From contig MKUQ01000060.1 of assembly GCA_001898645.1 (NCBI GenBank), positions 124,001-188,000 on the forward strand: a DNA stretch of 64,000 nucleotides. Direction: 5' to 3'. Of the stretch, positions 9,842 through 18,461 are shown in pieces. Position numbers and translations under genes: made by a program. Every line of letters begins with the position of its first letter. Position 1 is the first letter of the stretch. The notes beneath the pieces were generated by a model that saw nothing but the letters and a program-made list of their open reading frames with translations, was not told where the DNA came from and did no database searches. This DNA comes from Burkholderiales bacterium 70-64. GTDB taxonomy: Bacteria > Pseudomonadota > Gammaproteobacteria > Burkholderiales > Burkholderiaceae_E.

Positions 9842-9921
9842 GCGCGGCGTTCCGGCGCCTCGATGCCACGTTCCGAGCGCCGGGAGTCCTGCGGCAGTTC
9901 CCCGCGCGCGGCGTTCCGGCG
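9842..9921. repeat. Pair of 16-bp direct repeats upstream of the TIR gene
   Basis: GCGCGGCGTTCCGGCG occurs identically at 9842-9857 and 9906-9921, 64 bp apart start to start. The second copy ends 34 bp before the TIR start codon, next to a weak -10-like GATACT. The helical spacing of about six turns would suit a dimeric repressor or looping regulator of the TIR operon. No regulator gene is seen next to it. Confidence 0.4.
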
Positions 9922-9955
9922 ATACTCTGCGCGTCGCTCCCGGAAAGGCCGGCCC

Positions 9956-12250
9956 ATGTCCGACTTACCTGCCAGGCACATCTTCGTCAGCTACAGCAGC
10001 AGGGACCGCGCGGACGATCCCGATCTCGTGGATCAGGTCTTCGTGCACATCCGCGGGCTGAAGAGACTGCTGAAGAACGAGTTCAGCGTCGAGATCTTCA
10101 TCGACCAGGAACGGCTGGCCGCAGGCGACAAGTGGGGACGCGAGATCGAGCGCGCGCTGGCCAGCGCCGACCTCGCCCTGCTGCTGGTGAGCCCGCATTT
10201 CCTCGACTCCGACTTCATCATGGAGCAGGAGTTCCCGCGGCTGCTGGAGCGCGAGCAGTCCGCAGGCGCGTGCCTGGTCCCGGTGCTGCTGCATCCCTGC
10301 GCGCTCGGCCAGATCCAGTGGTTCGCCCAGGCCGAGCTGCGCCCCCGCGGCAAGAGGGCGCTGTCGGAGATCGCCGAGCGCGCGGAGCGCGACCGGGTGC
10401 TCATGCAGCTGACGACGGAAGTGTGCGGCCTGCTCAGGGCCGTGGGCCGTCCTGCCGGCGCGCCGGCCCGGGATCCTGCCGCGGCGCAGGCGCCGCGCCT
10501 CGCCCCGTCGCCGCCGCGCGAGGTGGCCGGCCTCGAGGCGAACCGCCATGAGGCGATCCCTCATGAGGCAAAACCCCAGGAGGCGGCCCGCCACGAGGAT
10601 GTGACCGATGCCCCGGTGCGCCTGCTCGCCACCACCCTCCTGCGGGAGCTGGGCGAGCACGATGCCGATGCGCTGGCGCGCCGGCTGGTCCAGGGCATCG
10701 CGCGCTTCACCCGGCTCACCGGCGAAGCGCTGTTCCGCTGCGTGCGCTTCTGCATCGAGTTCCAGCTGCTGATGGCCGACGAACCCGCCGCGCCGGCGGC
10801 GCTGCGGCACTTCCTCGGCGAGCCGATCGAGGACGAATCCGCGCAGCGGCTGGTCCAGGAGCTGCGCAGGCGCGTGCCCGCGGGCGACTTCTCGCGCACG
10901 CCGGTCAGGGTGAACTCGTACTTCTTCTCGCTCACCCGCGAACGCGAGGAGCTGTGGAAGCGCTACTTCGACGCGGTGATGGAGGCGGGCGTCGACGAGC
11001 ACGACCGGGAGCGGCTGGCCACCCTGTGCGCGATCCAGGTCCAGTACGGCTTCCTGGCCCCCCAGCACCTGGTGGCCGGGCTGCTGTCGCGCTTCAACGA
11101 CGACTGGCGGCCGGTGCTCAATGCCTACCAGAACGCGATACCCGATCCGCGGCGGCATGCGGGCGCGTTCGAGAGCCTGCAGGCTTCGCAGTGGAACTGC
11201 TGGCTGGTGTGGGGGCCGAGCATCCCGATCTGCACCTGCTCGCAGTGGCGCGGGGTGTACGCCTTCCAGTACGGCTACGGCGACGAGAACAACTCGCTGC
11301 CGGTGATCGACCTCGGCGACGGTCGCGCGGGCGAAGGGCGGCCGGGGCTGCTCGATCCGGTCACGGCGACCTTCGATGCCGAGGGCCGCGGCGCCAAATG
11401 GGTGCAGATGACCGGGCGCCTGCGCTGGGGGCCGTGGTTGCTGCGCGAGGCCGGCGAGGGCGACGGCGCCGATCGGCCGGACGATCATTTCGACCTCGCG
11501 GCGGCCGACGAGATCGACTTCACGCCGGCTTCGAGCCGTCGCCCGGCCGCCCCCGCGCAGGCCAGCCTGTTTCGCGAGGACGGCCTGCAGTTCCGGCACG
11601 ACAGCGACGGCATCCTGATGCAGGTCGAGACCGTCGAGCGCCTCTCGAACGATCATCGGGTCTACTTCTCGGCCTATCTCTGGATGATCTTCCTGGTGGC
11701 GTCGGCGGCCGACGAGCCGGGCATCGGGCCGAGGTTGTTGCGAGGCAGGGCCTGGCCGCGCTGGCCCGATTCCCCGCAGCGGCGCGAGCACGTGCGCGAG
11801 GCCCGGCTGTGGGAGCAGCTGCTGCCGGTGTTCGTGCACGCGAACGTGGCCGACCCGGAGGCGCTGGCCTTCCAGAAGCGCGTGCTGGCGCAGAACGCGG
11901 TGGCCCTGCTGCAGCAGGTGTGGGAGCGCCGCGCCGAGCTGTTCGATGCGGCGGACGTGCAGGCCGGCATCCGTTTCCACCTGGCGAGCGCGTCCGACTA
12001 CAGCGGCTGCGGATGCCCGGTGCGCTACCCATCGGGCACCTCGCTGGTCTCGCTGCTGCACGAGCGCCTCGCGCGCGAGCCCGACCGGGCCTTCGCCGAC
12101 GCGGTGCTCCTGCCCCCGACCGGCACCGAGACGGCGACGCGGCCGCCCGGGCTGGCGGGCTACTTCTCGTCCTGCCACCTGCCGGAGCTGGTCGCCGACT
12201 ACTTCGACTTCGTCAAGCCGCGAGGCGAGCGTCGTGGCGGGTCGAGCTGA
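9956..12250 (+). CDS. TIR-domain protein with large uncharacterised C-terminal region
   Basis: 764 aa. Residues 7-163 form a bacterial TIR domain: HIFVSYSSRDRAD (strand A and box 1), FIDQERLAAGDKW, then LLLVSPHFLDSDFIMEQEF. The conserved catalytic glutamate of NADase TIRs is most likely Glu92 in that block. Residues 164-205 are a low-complexity Ala/Pro/His-Glu linker. Residues 206-764 form a long globular region that I do not recognise, Trp- and Cys-rich around WNCWLVWGPSIPICTCSQW near residue 407. The ATG at 9956 follows a GGAAAGG ribosome site and begins right before the TIR. It heads a run of four coupled genes, ending 1 bp before the GNAT gene. Bacterial TIRs often degrade NAD+ or make cyclic ADP-ribose signals; that activity here is inferred. 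Confidence 0.85.
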   Translation: MSDLPARHIFVSYSSRDRADDPDLVDQVFVHIRGLKRLLKNEFSVEIFIDQERLAAGDKWGREIERALASADLALLLVSPHFLDSDFIMEQEFPRLLEREQSAGACLVPVLLHPCALGQIQWFAQAELRPRGKRALSEIAERAERDRVLMQLTTEVCGLLRAVGRPAGAPARDPAAAQAPRLAPSPPREVAGLEANRHEAIPHEAKPQEAARHEDVTDAPVRLLATTLLRELGEHDADALARRLVQGIARFTRLTGEALFRCVRFCIEFQLLMADEPAAPAALRHFLGEPIEDESAQRLVQELRRRVPAGDFSRTPVRVNSYFFSLTREREELWKRYFDAVMEAGVDEHDRERLATLCAIQVQYGFLAPQHLVAGLLSRFNDDWRPVLNAYQNAIPDPRRHAGAFESLQASQWNCWLVWGPSIPICTCSQWRGVYAFQYGYGDENNSLPVIDLGDGRAGEGRPGLLDPVTATFDAEGRGAKWVQMTGRLRWGPWLLREAGEGDGADRPDDHFDLAAADEIDFTPASSRRPAAPAQASLFREDGLQFRHDSDGILMQVETVERLSNDHRVYFSAYLWMIFLVASAADEPGIGPRLLRGRAWPRWPDSPQRREHVREARLWEQLLPVFVHANVADPEALAFQKRVLAQNAVALLQQVWERRAELFDAADVQAGIRFHLASASDYSGCGCPVRYPSGTSLVSLLHERLAREPDRAFADAVLLPPTGTETATRPPGLAGYFSSCHLPELVADYFDFVKPRGERRGGSS

Positions 12251-12251
12251 C

Positions 12252-13778
12252 ATGCTCCTCCTTTCTTCCGGTCACCGCGGGCCGGGCTTGGCGCGGACGC
12301 GGCAGTCGGCGGGCGGCCGGGCCCGGGCGGTCGCCGCGCCGGGCACGGCGCCCGCGCTGCGCATGCGCGAGATCGAGGCCACGCCCGAGGGTCTGGCGCG
12401 GCTCGCGCGCTTCTACCGCGAGGTCTACGTCCACGAGTTCCCCGACCCGGACGAGCGCGAGTCGCTGCGCAACATGCGGCACTACCTGTCGGCCAAGGCC
12501 GCCGGCTGGTACGGCCGCAACGCCTACCACATCGTCATCGCCGAGCTCGACGGCGCGCCCGCCGGCGCGACGGTGTGCGACTACCTCGCCGGGCCCAACG
12601 CGGGCGTCATCGAGTTCCTGTTCGTCACCGCCGCGGCGCGCGGGCGCGGGCTCGGGCGCGCCCTGCTCGAGGAGACGATCCGCCTGATGCGCGCCGATGC
12701 GCGCGCGGCCGGCCGCGGGCCGCTGTTCGCCGTGGTCGCCGAGATGAACGATCCGTTCCGGCGCGCGGCCACGCCCGACAACCTCGATCCGTTCGAGCGG
12801 GCCGTCATCTGGGGCCGCTGGGGGTTCGCCAGGCTGGACTTCCCCTACGTGCAGCCGGCGCTGTCGCGGCGCCAGAAGCCGGTGGAGAACCTGGCGCTGA
12901 TCGCGCGCCTGCTCGCCCGCCCCCGCTCGGGCAGCGTCGCCGCGCCGTGGCTGCTCGAGGTGGTGGGCGAGTACATGCGCTGGGCGATGCGCATCCCGGT
13001 GCCCGTGCGCAATGCGCAGTTCCGCGCGATGGCCGCGGCCCTCGGCGAGCGCCGGCGGGTCGCACTCATCCCTCTGGAGCGCTACGTCGGGCGTGATCCG
13101 CAGCAGCCGTTCCATATCCGGGAGATCGCCGGGCCGGGCGCCGCGCTGCGCGAGACGCTCGCCCTGCTCGGGCGCGCGATCCCGCATGCCGGCCGCGTCG
13201 CCTCGGCGCGGCAGTTCCGCCAAGCGCTGGCGCTGCGCCCGTCGCGCGACAGGCGCTACCGGCTGTGGTCGTTGCACGCCGCGGGCGCGCCGCGCATCGC
13301 GGGGCTCGCCAGCTTCTTCGCCCTGCGGCCGTGCGGGTTCGGCGGCTATGTCGTGCTCGACGGCGCGCTGCGCGGCCGCGGCCTGCTGCGCCTGCTGGTG
13401 GCGCGCATCGAGGAGCAGATGATGCGCGACAGCGCGAGCGCCGAGGGCTGGTTCGTCGAGTGCGGCGAGGAGTCGATGGCGCCGTTCCTGCACATCGGCT
13501 TCGCGCGCATCGACGGCGACTACCGGCCGCCGGCGGTCGGTGCTTCCGTCGCCCCGGGAGGCGAAAGCGCCGGGCAGGGGGGCGGCATCTCCGCGCGGCC
13601 GGAGCCGCTGCAACTGCTGTACAAGCCGTTCGGCCGGCCCTGCGGCGGGCAGGTGCCCGCGCCTGCCTTCGTGCTCGAATGCGCGGCCGCGATCCTGCGG
13701 CACGTCTACGGCGTGGCCGCTCCGCGCCGCCACGCCTGCCACCGCCGGCTGGCCGCCTCGCTGGAGGCCGCGTGCTGA
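12252..13778 (+). CDS. Tandem GNAT N-acetyltransferase
   Basis: 508 aa with two GNAT-fold domains. The first spans about residues 38-200, with acetyl-CoA loop FLFVTAAARGRGLGRALLEE. The second spans about 330-470, with loop VLDGALRGRGLLRLLV. Both keep the R-x-x-G-x-G/L type pyrophosphate-binding motif, so both may bind acyl-CoA, though the second is less canonical. The substrate is unknown. The chosen ATG lies 1 bp after the TIR stop. An alternative ATG at 12363 would start directly before the first domain. Its stop overlaps the GTG start of the RyR gene by 7 bp, so it is firmly part of the operon. A GNAT within such a set could modify a nucleotide, a toxin or host machinery; that is speculation. 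Confidence 0.8.
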   Translation: MLLLSSGHRGPGLARTRQSAGGRARAVAAPGTAPALRMREIEATPEGLARLARFYREVYVHEFPDPDERESLRNMRHYLSAKAAGWYGRNAYHIVIAELDGAPAGATVCDYLAGPNAGVIEFLFVTAAARGRGLGRALLEETIRLMRADARAAGRGPLFAVVAEMNDPFRRAATPDNLDPFERAVIWGRWGFARLDFPYVQPALSRRQKPVENLALIARLLARPRSGSVAAPWLLEVVGEYMRWAMRIPVPVRNAQFRAMAAALGERRRVALIPLERYVGRDPQQPFHIREIAGPGAALRETLALLGRAIPHAGRVASARQFRQALALRPSRDRRYRLWSLHAAGAPRIAGLASFFALRPCGFGGYVVLDGALRGRGLLRLLVARIEEQMMRDSASAEGWFVECGEESMAPFLHIGFARIDGDYRPPAVGASVAPGGESAGQGGGISARPEPLQLLYKPFGRPCGGQVPAPAFVLECAAAILRHVYGVAAPRRHACHRRLAASLEAAC

Positions 13779-15739
13779 CCCCGCGCCAGCGCGCGGCGCT
13801 GTGGCGCTGGGGATTCGTCGTCCTGGGGCTGGCCGCGCTGGTGCTGGGGTTCTGCGGCTTCATGGCGCAGGCCGGCTGGTCGTGGGATCGCTTCCACGTC
13901 CACGATGCCCTGTTCAAGGCGGTACAGCTGTTCGCGCTGGCGGTGTCGGTGAAGGAGCTCGAGAACCCGGCCACCCAGCTCGCCAGCGTGCTGGCGCCGG
14001 CATCCACCGCCGCGACGCTGTGGCTCGCCTTTCTGGGCCGGATCCGGCGCCGCTGGCGATTCCTCCTGCTCGTCTGGCGGCCTGCCGGCGAGCTGTTCCT
14101 CGGCGGCGGCGAGACGGCCGCCGCGATCGTCGCCCAGCGCGGCGCGGGGCGCAGTGCCGGGCACGACGCAGGACGTGGCGGCGGCGGTACGGACCCGGCC
14201 GGCGCAGCCGGCCGCGACGAAGCGCCCGTGGTCGGCCTGGACCCCGCGGCCGATACGCCGCTCGAGCGCAGGCTGCGCGCCACCCGCACGCCGGGCTACG
14301 TGATACGCGGCGATGCGCAGTCCCCGGACTACCTGAACGCGGTCAACGCGGGCGCGGCGCGCAAGGTGTGGGTGCTCGCCGGCGACGACCTGCGCAACAT
14401 TGCGATCGCGCGGCGGGTGATCGCGATGCGCGAACGCATCGGTGCCCGCGGCGAGGCGACGATCATCGTCAGCGTGCGCGAGCCGGCGCTGGCGCACGCC
14501 AGCGCCGAGCTGTGGCGCCCGCGGCCGGGCCTGGCGCGCATCGAATACTTCGACCTGCCGCGCCGGGCGGCGCGGCGCCTGCTGCAGGCTCATCCGCCTC
14601 CCTATCCGACGCTCGCCCCCGACGGACAGGCAGCGGCCCGGGCGCCGCACCTGTGCATCGTGGGCACGAGCGATCTCGCGCCGGCGCTGCTGGTGCACGC
14701 CGCCCTGCATTGCGTGGTCCACGAGGATCCGGCGCACTGCCTGCGCGTGACCTGGATCGGCCCCGATGCGAGCGCGCGGATGGCGGCGCTGCATCGCCGC
14801 CATCCGGCGCTCGACCCCGCCAACGCGGCAAGGGACGGCAGGCCGGGCGACCCGCTGCTCGCGGGCCTGCTGCCGCTGGCGCAGATCGTCGCCCTCGACG
14901 CGGATCCGGCGCAGCTCGCCCCGCGCCAGTGGCTTGAGCTGCAGCACGAGGCGCCGTTCTCGAAGGTGTACGTGACGGCCGGGCACGAGCTGGCGACCCG
15001 CGCCGCGCTGCAGCGCGTGCAGGCGGTGCAGGACGTCTGCGCGGCGCTCGGGCATCCGGCCGCCGAGGTGGTGGCGTGCCTGGGCGAGGGCGGCGCAGTG
15101 GCGCCCTCGGTGCGGCGCTTCGATGCGCTTTCCGAGTGCTTCGTCGCCGGCGAGGCCTATCCCGGCGAGCGGCGCGACGCGCTGGCCAGGATCGTCCATC
15201 TCGCCTACGTCGCCGGCGACCCCGGTGCGGCCACGCCGGACCAGCGCAGGGCGGCCGAGGCCGGCTGGACCGCGCAGACCGACGACCTGCGCTGGTCCAG
15301 CCGCTGCAGCGCCGACCACATCGAGGTGAAGCTCGCCCTGCTCGGCCTGTCGCGCGACACCGTGCGCCTGGAGGCCGCCGATCCGGGTACGCAGCCCCTG
15401 CTGGACGAGGCGCTGGCGCACCCGCCGACCCTGCAGCGGCTGATGCGCATCGAGCACCGGCGCTTCCTGGCCGAACGCCTGCTCGGGGGCTGGCTGCCCC
15501 TGCCGGAGCCCGGCGCCGCGGCGCCGGCGCCGCCCAGCGGACTGCCCTACGACGGCGCCGAGGCGCTGACCCAGAAGGCCTACCTGCGCCTGAACCGGAC
15601 GCTGGTCGCCTTCGATGCCCTGAGCGAAGAGCAGAAGCGCTTCGATCGCGAGATCATCCAGGCCATCCCGGCCTGTCTGCGTGAGGAGCGCCGGCAGGCG
15701 GCGCCGCGCCCGCCGCAGGCCGGGAGCGCGGGAAGGTGA
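13772..15739 (+). CDS. Membrane RCK/TrkA-N channel-like protein with C-terminal RyR domain
   Basis: 655 aa, GTG start at 13772 overlapping the GNAT stop, with GGAGG just upstream. Two to three N-terminal hydrophobic helices lie at residues 14-34, about 47-60 and 69-89. The block KELENPATQLASVLAPASTAA resembles the pore-adjacent segment of RCK-gated channels. A Rossmann domain follows, with GGGETAAAIVAQR at 111 and GYVIRGDAQSPDYLNAVNAGAARKVWVLAGDDLRNIAIA at 175-213, the TrkA-N pattern of an acidic loop then dD..N. A second nucleotide-binding-like unit starts at HLCIVGTSDLAPALLV (293). Residues about 500-632 form a RyR domain, with LMRIEHRRFLAERLLGGWLPLP and FDALSEEQKRFDREIIQAIP. It is plausibly a ligand-gated ion channel opened by a nucleotide signal; the gating model is inferred. 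Confidence 0.78.
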   Translation: MLTPRQRAALWRWGFVVLGLAALVLGFCGFMAQAGWSWDRFHVHDALFKAVQLFALAVSVKELENPATQLASVLAPASTAATLWLAFLGRIRRRWRFLLLVWRPAGELFLGGGETAAAIVAQRGAGRSAGHDAGRGGGGTDPAGAAGRDEAPVVGLDPAADTPLERRLRATRTPGYVIRGDAQSPDYLNAVNAGAARKVWVLAGDDLRNIAIARRVIAMRERIGARGEATIIVSVREPALAHASAELWRPRPGLARIEYFDLPRRAARRLLQAHPPPYPTLAPDGQAAARAPHLCIVGTSDLAPALLVHAALHCVVHEDPAHCLRVTWIGPDASARMAALHRRHPALDPANAARDGRPGDPLLAGLLPLAQIVALDADPAQLAPRQWLELQHEAPFSKVYVTAGHELATRAALQRVQAVQDVCAALGHPAAEVVACLGEGGAVAPSVRRFDALSECFVAGEAYPGERRDALARIVHLAYVAGDPGAATPDQRRAAEAGWTAQTDDLRWSSRCSADHIEVKLALLGLSRDTVRLEAADPGTQPLLDEALAHPPTLQRLMRIEHRRFLAERLLGGWLPLPEPGAAAPAPPSGLPYDGAEALTQKAYLRLNRTLVAFDALSEEQKRFDREIIQAIPACLREERRQAAPRPPQAGSAGR

Positions 15740-16233
15740 GCGACCTGACCGGCTGCGACCTCGCGCGCGACGCCTACGCCCGGCGCGCGCGCAAGCGTCC
15801 GCTGCCGGTGGCCGTGGAGTTCGCCGCGCGCCCCGGCGTCGTGCAGACCCTCGAGGGGCCGGTGCGCTTTCGCGGCGGCGATGCGCTGCTGACCGGCATC
15901 GCCGGCGAACGCTGGCCGATCGGGCGGGTGCGCTTCGATGCCGCCTACGAGCCGATTCCACCGACGGTCGCGGGCAGCCCCGGACGCTATCGCCGGCGCC
16001 CGCTGGTGGTCTGGGCGCGCTGCATGGCCCGGCCGTTCCGCGTGCGCGTGGGCTGGGCCGGCGATGCGCTGCACGGCCGGCCGGGCGACTGGCTGCTGCA
16101 GTACGGACCGGGCGACTACGGCATCGTCGCCGCCGCGCTGTTCGCGCAGACCTACGATCTGCTCGATGGCGATGGCGATGGCGATGGCGACGGAAGCGAC
16201 GTCGGAGGCGTGGCCTCGGGCGGCGCGACGTAG
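15736..16233 (+). CDS. PGDYG-motif protein
   Basis: 165 aa, GTG start overlapping the RyR-gene stop by 4 bp (GTGA). It contains two related halves. The first is TLEGPVRFRGGDALLTGIAGERWPIGRVRFDAAYE (residues about 38-72). The second is LHGRPGDWLLQYGPGDYGIVAAALFAQTYDLL (about 111-142), bearing the PGDYG motif that names a small uncharacterised family. The C-terminus is a (Asp-Gly) run encoded by GATGGC hexamers. Its 3' end overlaps the convergent patatin gene by 82 bp. No enzyme motif is visible. The repeat of G-D-x-L-L/Y-G-P-G-D-Y suggests a small beta-rich sensor or binding domain. Confidence 0.7.
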   Translation: MSDLTGCDLARDAYARRARKRPLPVAVEFAARPGVVQTLEGPVRFRGGDALLTGIAGERWPIGRVRFDAAYEPIPPTVAGSPGRYRRRPLVVWARCMARPFRVRVGWAGDALHGRPGDWLLQYGPGDYGIVAAALFAQTYDLLDGDGDGDGDGSDVGGVASGGAT

Positions 16234-17369
16234 TCGAGCAGCTCGGCATCGATGTGGCGTTCGGCCAGCGCCGCGCCGATGCGCAGGAAGTCCTCGCGGT
16301 GCGCCACCGCGTCCAGCCTGGCGAGGGCCTGCGGGTCTAGCCCGGCACATCCGAGCCCGGCCAGCCCCTCCGCGGTGAGGTGCGCATTGATGCGGAAGTA
16401 GGTGAAGAGCTTTTCGGCCACGGCGGTGCGCCCCTGGCGCAGGTCGCCGACCTCGAGGTCGATCGGCTCGCCGCGCCTGCAGCGGCCGAAGGTGCGGCAC
16501 AGCAGGTCCTGCTCGCGATCGCTGGCCAGGATCAGCGCGTGCGGCACCTCGCGCAGGTTCCACAGCAGCGACATCCGGTGCGGGCGCAGTCCGGGATCCT
16601 CGCGCCTGGGGTAGCCGGTGCCGACCGAGACCACGGTGAGCAGGGCTTCGCCCGCGGGCCAGCTCAGCCGGTAGGGCTCGGTGGTCGCGTAGAGGAAGGC
16701 CTTGAAGGCCGGATTGTTGAAGCCGGTGAGGCCGCCGTCCACGAACACGAAGCGCTTGGGCGGGTCGCGCCCGAGGACGACTTCTTCGGGCGCGAAGAAC
16801 ACCGGGGCGGCCGCGCTCGCGCGCGCCAGCCGCCACAGCTCGAGCTTCAGGTTGCAGTCGTCGAGCTCCCTCGCGTTGAACCTGGCCAGCGGGTTGTTCG
16901 ACACCACCCACGGCGAGTCGGTCGACGCGTTGCGCAGCACCAGCATCACGCCGGTGCGCAGCCGCTCCGAACCCAGGGTCGTGTCCGGACCCAGGAAAGC
17001 CTTGATGCCGCTTTCGAGCTGCTCCTTGTCGTACCAGTAGCGCAGGCGCCGGCGCCAGCTGGCCGGCTTGAACATGGTGCCGGCGTGGGCCAGCACGAAT
17101 GCCTTCGTCTCCTGCATCGGCTTGCCGAGCACGATCGCCGAGGCCACCAGGGCGCCGCCGCTGGTGCCCGCCACCAGGTCGAAATGATCGGCCAGGACCG
17201 TGTCGGCGCGGCCGGTGCGCTCGGCCAGGCGCGCCTCGAGCCGGCACAGGAACTCGATCGGGATGAGGTCGCGGATGCCGCCGCCGTCGATCGAAAGGAT
17301 GCGCCGCGGCCGCGCGCCGGAGGCGGGGTCGGGGGAGGGCCGCGAAGGCTGCGCCTGCATGCGACGCAT
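16152..17369 (-). CDS. Patatin-like phospholipase
   Basis: 405 aa. All patatin catalytic elements are present: the oxyanion motif DGGGIR (28-33), nucleophile elbow GTSGG (Ser70), and catalytic Asp211 in DGG. Family activity is lipid acyl hydrolysis (phospholipase A), usually at membranes; related patatins serve as membrane-degrading effectors in CBASS. There is no signal peptide, so it is cytoplasmic. A Ser-Pro repeat at the C-terminus (SPSPSPSPS) is encoded by the same GATGGC hexamers that make the Asp-Gly tail of the convergent PGDYG protein. It points toward the TIR operon and away from argB. ATG at 17369, with an alternative at 17360. It is proposed as the killing effector of the neighbouring system. 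Confidence 0.85.
   Translation of the reverse strand: MRRMQAQPSRPSPDPASGARPRRILSIDGGGIRDLIPIEFLCRLEARLAERTGRADTVLADHFDLVAGTSGGALVASAIVLGKPMQETKAFVLAHAGTMFKPASWRRRLRYWYDKEQLESGIKAFLGPDTTLGSERLRTGVMLVLRNASTDSPWVVSNNPLARFNARELDDCNLKLELWRLARASAAAPVFFAPEEVVLGRDPPKRFVFVDGGLTGFNNPAFKAFLYATTEPYRLSWPAGEALLTVVSVGTGYPRREDPGLRPHRMSLLWNLREVPHALILASDREQDLLCRTFGRCRRGEPIDLEVGDLRQGRTAVAEKLFTYFRINAHLTAEGLAGLGCAGLDPQALARLDAVAHREDFLRIGAALAERHIDAELLDYVAPPEATPPTSLPSPSPSPSPSSRS
16164..16191. repeat. GATGGC hexanucleotide repeat in overlapping 3' ends
   Basis: Four tandem GATGGC units followed by a degenerate GACGGA, inside the 82-bp overlap of the PGDYG gene (plus) and the patatin gene (minus). One strand encodes Asp-Gly repeats and the other Ser-Pro repeats. 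A unit of six keeps both frames on expansion or contraction, so the length of both protein tails can vary together. Confidence 0.7.
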
Positions 17370-17374
17370 CCTAA

Positions 17375-18349
<975 letters not shown>

Positions 18350-18372
18350 TCGGCGCGCGAGCAGCCGCAGCG

Positions 18373-18461
18373 GCGTCATGGGCCCTTGCGCCCTTCGCAT
18401 GCCGCGCTCCCGGGGCGGGGCGGGCAGCGGGCCCCACGAAAGGCGCGAGGGCCCATGACGC
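18373..18461 (+). promoter_or_regulatory. Long hairpin enclosing the HAD gene start codon
   Basis: Arms of 25 bases at 18373-18397 and 18437-18461 are complementary at 23 positions; one of the two others is a G-U wobble in RNA. The right arm contains the GAGG ribosome site and the ATG (18455) of the HAD gene, so folding would hide the start from ribosomes. The loop of 39 bases is very G+C rich. There is no T-run, so it is not a terminator. Confidence 0.6.

Noticed and set aside
9965-12253. A 762-codon open frame on the minus strand opposite the TIR gene
   Set aside because: It arises from the codon bias of the real gene at high G+C. Its translation is low-complexity Arg/Gln/Ala/His-rich without motifs, while the plus strand has a clear TIR domain.
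13706-16249. An 847-codon minus-strand frame opposite the RyR and PGDYG genes
   Set aside because: Shadow frame with Arg/Ala-rich sequence and no domains; the plus-strand genes carry recognisable folds and overlapping starts.
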